The notes under the pieces: generated by a model
The model's database searches: none
What the model saw: only the letters and a program-made list of their open reading frames with translations
Told to the model about the DNA's origin: nothing
Shown: piece by piece, positions 1-5,192 of the stretch
How positions within the stretch are numbered: position 1 is the first letter of the stretch
How the letters are laid out: each line of letters starts with the position of its first letter
Origin: Deltaproteobacteria bacterium
GTDB taxonomy: Bacteria > Bdellovibrionota > UBA1018 > UBA923
Direction of reading: 5' to 3'
DNA length: 5,192 nucleotides
Assembly: GCA_016194795.1 (NCBI GenBank)
Contig: JACQAX010000182.1
Coordinates: 1 to 5,192 of the forward strand
Translations under genes and position numbers: made by a program

Positions 1-353
1 CGCAGGGGCATCGCGTCCTCCTCGCCGGTGGCCCCGGTGTCCTGCAGGTACGCCTTGTCCTTGCCGAGGAAGAGATACAGAAAAGGCGCCTCGTAGTTGG
101 CGCACATGTTCTGGCGGATCACGAACGTGTTCTCGTCGAGCTTCACGACCTGCATCTTCGGGTCTTTTTGCTTCGAGCAGTCGGGCGCTCCGCGCATCCA
201 CTCGACCTTGTCGAACGCCGTCGTGCCGCAGATCTTCTGGGCGACGAGCGCGCTCGCCAGGAGCTTGCCGTTGTCGGGGACGGGGAGCTTGCAGCGGTCG
301 CTCTCGGGAGCGCCGGCGAGGGCAACGGCGGTGACGAGCAGCGCGAGCGTCAT
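1..353 (-). CDS. Metallo-beta-lactamase-fold hydrolase, exported, N-terminal part only
   Basis: This is the first 117 residues of a gene whose 3' end lies beyond position 1. Residues 1-15 form a hydrophobic export signal (MTLALLVTAV then ALAGA). From about residue 75 the pattern NTFVIRQN, a run of hydrophobic strand residues (FLYLFLG, 91-97), then KDKAYLQDTGATG (98-110) matches the first two strands and the DTG turn that open metallo-beta-lactamase-fold domains. The zinc-binding HxHxDH motif would come later and is outside the window, so catalytic competence and substrate cannot be judged. Four cysteines (21, 42, 59, 84) in the exported part could form disulfides. The ATG overlaps the receiver gene's TGA (ATGA), indicating translational coupling. 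No basic residue precedes the hydrophobic core from this ATG. An in-frame GTG at 383-381 would add a 10-residue basic n-region (with RFPRH) and is a real alternative start. The fold call is good; the substrate is unknown. Confidence 0.75.
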   Translation of the reverse strand, partial: MTLALLVTAVALAGAPESDRCKLPVPDNGKLLASALVAQKICGTTAFDKVEWMRGAPDCSKQKDPKMQVVKLDENTFVIRQNMCANYEAPFLYLFLGKDKAYLQDTGATGEEDAMPL

Positions 354-742
354 ATGCCGGGGAAACCGAGCGCCTTGAGGCACGTCGAGAGCGACGACTT
401 CAGCGTCGCCGCGTCGAAGGGTTTGGAGAGGAGGTCGGCGGCGCCGAGCTCCTTCGCCTTGGACACCGTGACGGTGGGGTAGCCCGTGATCAGGATGAAC
501 AGCGGCTTGCGCGCGATCGTCGCCAGGGCCCGCACCTTCGTGAGCAGCTCGAAGCCGCCGCCCTTGCGCATCTTCAAGTCGCAGACGACGATGTCGATCG
601 TCTTCTCGCGCACGATCGTGTCGAACGCCTCTTCGCCGCCTTGGGCCTCGAGAATCGTCAGGCCATGGTTCGAAAGCGCGGCGACGATCGTCTCGCGCAG
701 GTCTTTGTCGTCGTCCACGATGAGAACTCTTGCGGGGGTCAT
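350..742 (-). CDS. Single-domain response regulator (CheY-like receiver)
   Basis: This 130-residue protein is one complete receiver domain with no DNA-binding or enzymatic output domain. The conserved phosphorylation site is present: the acidic pocket in VLIVDDD (Asp10-12), the phospho-acceptor Asp55 in IVVCDLKM, the switch Thr86 in LFILITG, and Lys107 in LLSKPFD. Stand-alone receivers act through protein-protein contact or as phosphate carriers in relays; no histidine kinase is in the window, so the partner is unknown. The gene lies 48 bp downstream of the membrane cyclase gene on the same strand, and its TGA overlaps the start of the downstream hydrolase. The ATG at 742-740 is preceded by AGGTGA (744-749), complementary to the 16S 3' end, which supports this start. 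The residues after Lys107 complete the last helix, so the protein is not truncated. Confidence 0.93.
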   Translation of the reverse strand: MTPARVLIVDDDKDLRETIVAALSNHGLTILEAQGGEEAFDTIVREKTIDIVVCDLKMRKGGGFELLTKVRALATIARKPLFILITGYPTVTVSKAKELGAADLLSKPFDAATLKSSLSTCLKALGFPGI

Positions 743-790
743 GTCACCTATTTTTCCACATTCGCCGTGGGATTTCCATTTCGGCGGAGC
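743..790 (-). promoter_or_regulatory. Intra-operon gap with receiver ribosome-binding site
   Basis: This 48-bp spacer runs from the cyclase stop codon (TGA, 793-791) to the receiver start. It carries the ribosome-binding site AGGTGA at 749-744 on the minus strand. Only one base separates that hexamer from the ATG, but aligned to the full anti-Shine-Dalgarno register the spacing is normal. A weak CCAC/GTGG inverted repeat (756-770) is too short to call a terminator, and no T-tract follows it on the minus strand. I see no good promoter, so co-transcription with the cyclase gene is the simplest reading. Confidence 0.5.
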
Positions 791-2893
791 TCATGCCGCT
801 TTTTTGCCTTGGGGCGCCCTTGGGAGCGCCGGAGCGGCGGCGTGCTCGACGCCGAGGCGGTATGCCGCCACCTCGTACCTCTTGCCGTGCTTGTCGGCCA
901 CCGTGTGCGAGCGGAGCAGGAGCGCGCCCGCGAGCCCGGGGTTGGCGGCGGCCAGGGTCACGGCCAGCTCGTCGCGCATGATCAGCAGCGAGCTCGGGGC
1001 GTCGGCGCCCGCGATCTGGCGCTCGAACTCGAGCAGCCGGGCCGACTCGACGAAGGGCGAGGTGCCGCCGGTTTCCTCCCAGTACGCCTCGCGCGAGCCC
1101 CCGACGTTTTCCCAGACGGGCCTCACGGCTCCCTGCGCGATCGCCGCGCGAAAGTGGAAGCCACGCGCATCGGGCGGATAGAGGCCGCGCTCGCGGAAGT
1201 CGCGCTCGAGCAGCCCCGACAGGCGTTCCATCTCGTCGGAGGCGAGCACCGCGCTGAGGGTGGGGTCGTCGGACTTGTCCTTGTCGAAGAAGCCGATGAT
1301 CTCGTCGCCCTTGCGCTGGATGACGGTGCCGCCGTGCTTCGTGACGGCCGTGTAGAAGTGCGAGCGCCAGATCGCCACCGGGTCCTCGCGCGACTCGCGG
1401 CGCGCGCGGTGGCGGTAGAACGGCTCGGAGTATTTGAGGTCGGCCACGAGCATCGTGCCGTAGATCTGCTCGGGCAGCTCGGCCCGGCGGTGGTACTCGG
1501 AGACCGGCGACTTCTCGATGAGCTGCTCGCGCTTGCGGTGCTCGCTGAAGACGATCGCGCTGAGGAACAAGCCGAGAGCGAGGTGGACGAAACGGAACCA
1601 CAGATTGTGCTGGGTCATCGACGTGAGCGAGTTGGCGACCACGTAGCTCAGCAGGCCGAGCGCTCCGAGGGCCGAGCCCACGAGAAAAAGTCTCCGGACG
1701 CGGGTCGGGAGAGACGTCTCTTTCTTGTCGCGCTGGATGAGGTAGAGCGCCTGAAGGAAGCAGGCGAGCGAGCCGATCGCGTACAGGGCCGGCTGCAGCC
1801 GGCCCACCACGAAGTCGAGGAAGGCGACACGATGAACCGATTCCCGCAATGCGAAGGCCACGCCGGCCGAGCCGAGCAGCAGCGTCGGCAGGCCCCAGCG
1901 AAACACGATCTTCCGGGTGCGCGCGTACGCCAGCCCCAGGAACATCGCCAGGATGCCTTCATAGGCGCGCAACGTGACGGCCACGTACAGCACGAGGGTG
2001 CGGTTGCTGCGCAGCTCGATCACGTCGCACATCCAGAACTGGTAGAAGGCGTTCACGAGCGCGTAGACGGCCATGTAGAAATACTCCTGGTTCGTCGGTG
2101 ACGCTCGCCAGAAGAGGAGAAAGAGCGCGCCGACGAGGAGATTGGCGATTCCGATGATGAGCGGGCGGACGCGTTTCACGAACGAGAGAAACGTCAGGTA
2201 GTGGTCAGCCGCCGCATGCGTCGCGAAGCCCTCTTCGCCGAGGCCGCTGTTGAGGAAATCGGGGTACTCGACGCCCGGCTCGTAGCGAAGCTGAATCGCG
2301 ATCCGGAGCGGGTTGTTGCCGCGGAGACGATCCATCGGCAGTTGCAGCACGAGCGGCGTCAGCAGCGAAGGGTTGCCCGACGTGACGAGATGACCGTCGA
2401 TCCAGATGTTGTACGTCGCGCGGATCCAGCCGAGAATGACGTGGTTCGCCCGTTGGAGCGCCGCCTCGCGCAGCAGCTTTACCGGAACGGCCGTTCCGAG
2501 CCAAAGCTCGTTGGACGGGGCGCTCGCGACTTTCTGGCGATGCCCGGCGTCGGCGCGGCTGGAAGAACTGTTCCAGAGCACGGAGCCCGCGGGGCTCGCG
2601 AGACAGGATGGGTCGCTCGTCGTGTCGTAGCCGCAAACCGTTTTCGACGGGCCGTAAACGACGCGCCACGAGACCTTGGGGATCAGCACCAGCGGCTCGG
2701 AACGACCCCAGTCGGCGAACTGCTCGGCCAGAACCGGGAGCATCGCGACGAGCCCGAGGAAGGCGAGGACGACCGTCAGCACGTATTTCGCGCGCACGCG
2801 GAACGGGTCTACCGCCTCGAAGCGCTCGTGCTCCGGGCGGTGCAGCCGTTGTGCTAGCTCGGTCGTGAGCTTTCGCGGGTTGATGCCCATCAT
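791..2893 (-). CDS. Membrane receptor with 7TM-DISM-like sensor and class III adenylate/guanylate cyclase-type domain
   Basis: The product is 700 residues. The order is a cytoplasmic N-terminus, a transmembrane helix (about 37-57), a periplasmic region (about 60-235), seven hydrophobic helices (about 241-450), and a cytoplasmic cyclase homology domain (about 475-680). The periplasmic part ends in a beta-sandwich-like stretch with NIWIDGHL (163-169 area) and LRIAIQLRYEPG, resembling the ligand-binding domains of 7TMR-DISM receptors; Cys87 and Cys97 could pair. In the cyclase domain the two metal-binding aspartates are visible: Asp485 in MLVADLKYSE and Asp530 in QRKGDEIIGFF, with Arg619 in FVESARLLE at the transition-state arginine position. 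By eye, the usual substrate-lysine position is Gln526 and the usual asparagine position is Val615, so activity and nucleotide choice are uncertain. It probably senses an envelope signal and makes or binds a cyclic nucleotide. Start: ATG at 2893 with ATG at 2890 next to it; an upstream in-frame ATG at 2998 would overrun the divergent promoter and gene start. Confidence 0.88.
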   Translation of the reverse strand: MMGINPRKLTTELAQRLHRPEHERFEAVDPFRVRAKYVLTVVLAFLGLVAMLPVLAEQFADWGRSEPLVLIPKVSWRVVYGPSKTVCGYDTTSDPSCLASPAGSVLWNSSSSRADAGHRQKVASAPSNELWLGTAVPVKLLREAALQRANHVILGWIRATYNIWIDGHLVTSGNPSLLTPLVLQLPMDRLRGNNPLRIAIQLRYEPGVEYPDFLNSGLGEEGFATHAAADHYLTFLSFVKRVRPLIIGIANLLVGALFLLFWRASPTNQEYFYMAVYALVNAFYQFWMCDVIELRSNRTLVLYVAVTLRAYEGILAMFLGLAYARTRKIVFRWGLPTLLLGSAGVAFALRESVHRVAFLDFVVGRLQPALYAIGSLACFLQALYLIQRDKKETSLPTRVRRLFLVGSALGALGLLSYVVANSLTSMTQHNLWFRFVHLALGLFLSAIVFSEHRKREQLIEKSPVSEYHRRAELPEQIYGTMLVADLKYSEPFYRHRARRESREDPVAIWRSHFYTAVTKHGGTVIQRKGDEIIGFFDKDKSDDPTLSAVLASDEMERLSGLLERDFRERGLYPPDARGFHFRAAIAQGAVRPVWENVGGSREAYWEETGGTSPFVESARLLEFERQIAGADAPSSLLIMRDELAVTLAAANPGLAGALLLRSHTVADKHGKRYEVAAYRLGVEHAAAPALPRAPQGKKAA

Positions 2894-2996
2894 TTTCTTA
2901 TCGGGAAAGCCGCCTAAACACCTGATTTTCAATGCTGGGTTTCGGGCATTTCGTTCCGGCGCGCGACCGGGTAAAATCATCCACGTGGGGGGCCAC
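2894..2996. promoter_or_regulatory. Divergent intergenic promoter region
   Basis: This 103-bp region lies between the receptor-cyclase gene (leftward) and the small secreted protein gene (rightward), so it should hold both promoters. On the plus strand TAAAAT at 2972-2977 matches the sigma-70 -10 consensus in 5 of 6 positions and would give a leader of about 13 bases, but no good -35 is seen. A perfect 8-bp palindrome, CCACGTGG (2981-2988), lies just after it and merges with the G-rich ribosome-binding site (G6 at 2987-2992). On the minus strand only weak -10-like sequences are visible. The element positions are tentative; the divergent layout itself is certain. Confidence 0.5.
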
Positions 2997-3506
2997 ATGA
3001 CTCAGAAACGTTTGCTTTTGGTAGTGTGTACTTTTGTGCTGTCCGCGCCTGCGGTGGGGTGGGCAAAGGCGGCCGATTCCGGCAGCGGGGCCGACGAGCA
3101 CATCATGTGCGAGAGTCCGCCGTGCGTCGACATGCTTTCGGTGCCGAAAGAGTGCACGAAGTCGAGCTCGGACGCCGAGTTCGAGCCGTGCATGATCAAC
3201 TACTGCAAATCGGGCGACAACAGCTCCAAGAAAATCTGCGTCATCTTCAAGGACGAGGCGGAGAACGCGAAGGTGAAGGCCTCGGCGAAACCGCTCGGCG
3301 AGAAGGACAAGAAGAAGTCGACCGATCTTCGCAAGGCCGTCGACGATCGCGTGAAGCAGTACAATAAGTCGGTGAAAGACAAGAAAAAGGGCGGCTCCGC
3401 GGAAAACGACAAACGGGATCCGAAAGACGTCAAAGACTTCATCGGCGCGCCCGCTTTCCCTGGCGGCGGGAGTGGCTCGCCGGGTCGGGTCGACATCCGG
3501 GAGTAA
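2997..3506 (+). CDS. Small secreted cysteine- and lysine-rich protein of unknown function
   Basis: This 169-residue protein belongs to no family I recognise. Residues 1-25 are a signal peptide: basic start MTQKR, hydrophobic core LLLVVCTFVLSAPAV, and a signal-peptidase I site AKA before Ala26. There is no lipobox. The mature part has two regions. Residues 26-85 hold six cysteines (38, 43, 53, 65, 70, 81), enough for three disulfides. Residues 86-147 are very rich in Lys, Asp and Glu with short KDKKK-type runs, likely helical or disordered. The tail is Gly/Pro-rich (PAFPGGGSGSPG). It may be a periplasmic or surface-released protein, but no enzyme motif is seen. The ATG at 2997 follows a G-run ribosome-binding site, and the signal peptide fits this start; in-frame sequence further upstream belongs to the divergent region. 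It is divergent from the cyclase operon and may share its control. Confidence 0.8.
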   Translation: MTQKRLLLVVCTFVLSAPAVGWAKAADSGSGADEHIMCESPPCVDMLSVPKECTKSSSDAEFEPCMINYCKSGDNSSKKICVIFKDEAENAKVKASAKPLGEKDKKKSTDLRKAVDDRVKQYNKSVKDKKKGGSAENDKRDPKDVKDFIGAPAFPGGGSGSPGRVDIRE

Positions 3507-3514
3507 AATACTCC
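3500..3514 (+). terminator. Perfect hairpin spanning a stop codon; terminator role doubtful
   Basis: GGAGTA and TACTCC form a perfect 6-bp inverted repeat with a 3-base AAA loop, and the TAA stop of the small secreted protein (3504-3506) lies inside it. No T-tract follows directly; the nearest is T7 at 3541-3547, 26 bases on, preceded by only a very weak AAAA/TTTT pairing. It could stabilise the 3' end or help termination, but it is not a canonical intrinsic terminator. Confidence 0.3.
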
Positions 3515-3604
3515 AGAAGTAAGCTCATAAAAGGGTTCGGTTTTTTTGAAAAATATAATACGGTGCATTCTTATTCTTGACTAAAATAATCGGTTAAGAT
3601 ACTA
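3507..3604 (+). promoter_or_regulatory. AT-rich promoter region of the regulator/secreted-protein pair
   Basis: This 98-bp gap is strikingly AT-rich beside its GC-rich surroundings. It contains T7 (3541-3547), an A-run and a perfect -10 box TATAAT (3554-3559), which would start RNA near 3566 and give a leader of about 38 bases. No matching -35 is visible at 16-18 bp spacing. A second candidate is TTGACT (3577-3582, 5 of 6 to -35) with TACTAA at 3600-3605, 17 bp downstream. That would start RNA inside the annotated 5' end and favour a later start codon for the regulator. The region probably also separates the upstream gene's transcript from this one. Confidence 0.45.
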
Positions 3605-4399
3605 ATGCGGTCGCCTATGGAACTGATGCCACAATTCCAACAGGCGCCAGACTTTCGCACGTATTTGCAGAACGAGCTCGTTCGCCGTTGCCGGGCGAAT
3701 CCTCGCTATTCGTTACGTGCGTTCGCGCGCATGTTGGACGTAGAACCGTCCTTTTTATCCAAGATCCTCAACCGCAAACGCGCGGTCACGGAGGATACCC
3801 TCGATCGCTTCTCCCGGAAGCTGAGCCTCTCGCCCGTCGACGTCCAGAACTTCAAGACGCGGCTCAAGAACGTCGAGCTCGAGCCCGCGCTGCAGTTTCA
3901 GCAGATCACGCTCGACCATTTCCAGATGATCGCCGACTGGTACCACTACGCGCTCCTCGAGCTCGTGAGCACCAAGGGCTTCAAGCCCGAGGCCAAGTGG
4001 GTCGCGCGCCGGCTCGGCATCACGCCGGGCGAGGTGAGCGACGCCGTCGACCGCCTCGTGCGCCTGGGCTTTCTCGAGGTCACGCCGCGCGGACGCTGGG
4101 TGAACAAGTCGGGAAGCAATACGACGGTGGGCAACGAGTTCACCGCCGCCGCTTTTCGCCAGCTCCAGCGCCAGGTGCTCGAGAAGGCGCTCATCGCCCT
4201 CGAAGAGGTGCCGATGGAGCGTCGCGACCAGTCGTCGATGACGATGGCCATCGACGCGAGCCTGCTGCCCGAAGCCAAGGAGCGCATCCGCAAGTTCCGT
4301 CGCGAGCTGTCCCGCTTCCTCGCCAAGAGCGACTCGCTCGACGAAGTGTACCAGCTCGGGATCTCACTCTACCCCTTAACCCAGGTGATCAAAGAATGA
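3605..4399 (+). CDS. TIGR02147-family HTH regulator with DUF4423 domain
   Basis: This 264-residue protein matches from memory the TIGR02147 family, known from Fibrobacter and Bdellovibrio-type bacteria. The N-terminus has the family opening PDFRTYLQNEL (15-25), then an HTH of the Cro/XRE type (about 35-77; YSLRAFARMLDV, PSFLSKILNRKR). The DUF4423 part follows (about 105-260): IADWYHYALLELV, GFKPEAKWVARRLGI, a winged-helix-like GFLEVTPRGRWV (155-166), and the ending DEVYQLGISLYPLT (246-259). It is full length for the family. These proteins are presumed transcription regulators; no ligand is known to me. The gene's last bases overlap the start of the exported protein gene, so regulator and target are probably co-translated. 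Start: the first ATG after an in-frame stop at 3587-3589, without a clear ribosome-binding site; ATGs at 3617 and 3626 also leave the family domain intact. Codons in roughly the first 55 residues are visibly less GC-biased than the rest. Confidence 0.9.
   Translation: MRSPMELMPQFQQAPDFRTYLQNELVRRCRANPRYSLRAFARMLDVEPSFLSKILNRKRAVTEDTLDRFSRKLSLSPVDVQNFKTRLKNVELEPALQFQQITLDHFQMIADWYHYALLELVSTKGFKPEAKWVARRLGITPGEVSDAVDRLVRLGFLEVTPRGRWVNKSGSNTTVGNEFTAAAFRQLQRQVLEKALIALEEVPMERRDQSSMTMAIDASLLPEAKERIRKFRRELSRFLAKSDSLDEVYQLGISLYPLTQVIKE
4383..4399 (+). promoter_or_regulatory. Strong ribosome-binding site and ATGA stop/start overlap
   Basis: AGGTGATC at 4383-4390 is complementary over eight bases to the common bacterial 16S 3' end (GATCACCT) and lies 5 bases before the ATG at 4396. 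That ATG shares bases with the regulator's TGA (4397-4399). The site lies wholly within the regulator's last codons, so ribosomes can reinitiate efficiently. This fixes the start of the exported protein and implies roughly matched or higher expression compared with the regulator. Confidence 0.75.
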
Positions 4400-5192
4400 A
4401 GACGCTCGCAAAACCCCTCGCGTTCCTGTTGGCCCTCGTCTCGCTCTCGCTCCCCGCGGCTTTCGCCGCCGATGGGCAGGAAGGGCACGGCGGCGATCCC
4501 TTCGCGCTCGAGTTCGTCGGCGTCGGCCGGATCCTCTCGCGGTTCTTCAACCAGATCCCCGAGCAGCTGCTCACGCAGTTTCCCGGCTTCTCGGCCCAAA
4601 AGATCTCCGAGGCGGTCGAGAAGACGCGCGTCGTGAGCCGGCTCCACGTCTATCTCGACGGCGAGGAAGTCGACGCCAAGAACTACTGGAAGAGGAAGCT
4701 CATCCGCCTCGGCCGCCTGCGCTGGGCGGGCACGGCCAACGATCCGCGCAAGCGCGTGCTGCTCGTGCTGCACGAGTACCTGGGCATCGCCCAGCGCGAT
4801 CGGCGCTACGAGCTCTCGAACCTGTTCCAGGTGCTCGTCGAGCACAACCCCGACCTCGTCGTCCGCGTCGGCGGGCTGAAGTCGTGCGGGCTTGCCGGCC
4901 CGCTCGAGGAGCGCGCCGCCGAGTGCGAGCGCGTCTTCGGCGCGCGCGGCGACGGCTGGAAGCTTCTGATGAAGCTCGAGGAAAGCTTCTCGGTCGTCCG
5001 CGACGCCGAAACCGGCCTCGTCTGGACCGACTTCGAGAACTCGCTCGGCTTCGGCACGCTGATCGACGCCCGCAAGGACTGCGCGCTGTTCGGCGGCACG
5101 CCGAGCCTGGTCTTCGGCCTGAAGAGCAATCTCGAGGCGCTGATGAAGTTTCGTCTGCCCACGGCCGACGAGTTCGCCGTCGCCGACCAGCA
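4396..5192 (+). CDS. Exported protein with Lcl_C-like (DUF1566) domain, partial
   Basis: The first 265 residues are present and the gene continues past the right edge. Residues 1-24 are a clear signal peptide (MKTLAKPLAF start, core LLALVSLSLP, AFA cleavage site before Ala25) with no lipobox. A Gly/His segment (GQEGHGGDPF, 27-36) opens the mature protein. A middle region (about 37-185) contains VLLVLHEYLGI (121-131) and RRYELSN (136-142), a pattern I loosely associate with Bdellovibrio secreted proteins but cannot name. From about residue 198 an Lcl_C/DUF1566-like domain begins: FSVVRDAETGLVW (198-210), Cys229 with FGG after it, and RLPTADEF (253-260), the hallmark TGLxW and RLPTxxE motifs. 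Such domains occur in surface or secreted proteins, often of unknown ligand. The ATGA overlap with the upstream regulator suggests a dedicated pair. Cysteines 164, 177 and 229 fit an oxidising compartment. Confidence 0.8.
   Translation, partial: MKTLAKPLAFLLALVSLSLPAAFAADGQEGHGGDPFALEFVGVGRILSRFFNQIPEQLLTQFPGFSAQKISEAVEKTRVVSRLHVYLDGEEVDAKNYWKRKLIRLGRLRWAGTANDPRKRVLLVLHEYLGIAQRDRRYELSNLFQVLVEHNPDLVVRVGGLKSCGLAGPLEERAAECERVFGARGDGWKLLMKLEESFSVVRDAETGLVWTDFENSLGFGTLIDARKDCALFGGTPSLVFGLKSNLEALMKFRLPTADEFAVADQ

Noticed and set aside
641..2101. Plus-strand open frame of 486 codons opposite the receptor-cyclase gene
   Set aside because: The translation is rich in Arg, Ala, Glu and His with no recognisable domain. 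It lies entirely antisense to the receiver and cyclase genes, which have clear motifs; long antisense frames are common in GC-rich DNA.
2201..2857. Plus-strand open frame of 218 codons opposite the sensor region
   Set aside because: Arg-rich shadow of the cyclase gene; no signal or motif and no ribosome-binding site.
2894..2998. Upstream in-frame ATG (2998) for the receptor-cyclase, adding 35 residues
   Set aside because: It would consume the whole divergent promoter region and overlap the start of the opposite gene; the added residues are not like a cytoplasmic leader or signal.
3531..3547. Intrinsic terminator at the T7 tract
   Set aside because: The preceding AAAAGGGTTCGG forms only A-U pairs with the T-run and a G-G mismatch, so there is no stable stem.
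3200..3568. Minus-strand open frame of 122 codons opposite the small secreted protein
   Set aside because: The Ser/Phe-rich composition is what antisense reading of Lys/Asp-rich codons gives; the sense frame has a signal peptide and a cysteine pattern.
4369..4845. Minus-strand open frame of 158 codons opposite the exported Lcl_C-like protein
   Set aside because: The sense strand has a signal peptide, a strong ribosome-binding site and domain motifs; the antisense product has no family features.

Overview
The window looks like chromosomal DNA from a GC-rich Gram-negative bacterium. Four of the six products carry an export signal or membrane segments. The family mix suggests Bdellovibrionota or a related predatory or deltaproteobacterial-type lineage: a TIGR02147/DUF4423 regulator, a secreted protein with an Lcl_C-type (DUF1566) domain, and a 7TM-DISM-like receptor joined to a class III cyclase domain. 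The lineage is inferred from gene content, not from any marker gene. I see no rRNA, tRNA, CRISPR, IS element or phage gene.

Left half (1-2893, minus strand): a three-gene set that reads like an operon, transcribed right to left. First is a 700-residue membrane receptor-cyclase (791-2893). After 48 bp comes a single-domain CheY-like receiver (350-742). A metallo-beta-lactamase-fold hydrolase with a signal peptide follows, overlapping the receiver by 4 bases and leaving the window at position 1. Together they suggest envelope sensing, a cytoplasmic nucleotide or phosphorelay signal, and an exported hydrolase.

Middle (2894-3604): a 103-bp divergent intergenic region separates the receptor-cyclase from a 169-residue secreted protein on the plus strand (2997-3506). 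That protein has six cysteines in its mature N-terminal part and a lysine-rich tail, and I do not recognise its family. A 98-bp AT-rich gap (3507-3604) follows, with a T7 tract and a perfect TATAAT.

Right half (3605-5192, plus strand): a TIGR02147-type HTH/DUF4423 regulator whose stop codon overlaps (ATGA) the start of a signal-peptide-bearing protein. That protein carries the beginning of an Lcl_C-like domain and runs off the right edge. The overlap and a strong ribosome-binding site make this a tightly coupled regulator and exported-protein pair.

The most interesting points are the atypical catalytic residues of the cyclase domain, the cyclase-receiver-hydrolase gene set, and the overlapping regulator/secreted-protein pair. 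The long ORFs antisense to the GC-rich genes are judged to be artefacts.
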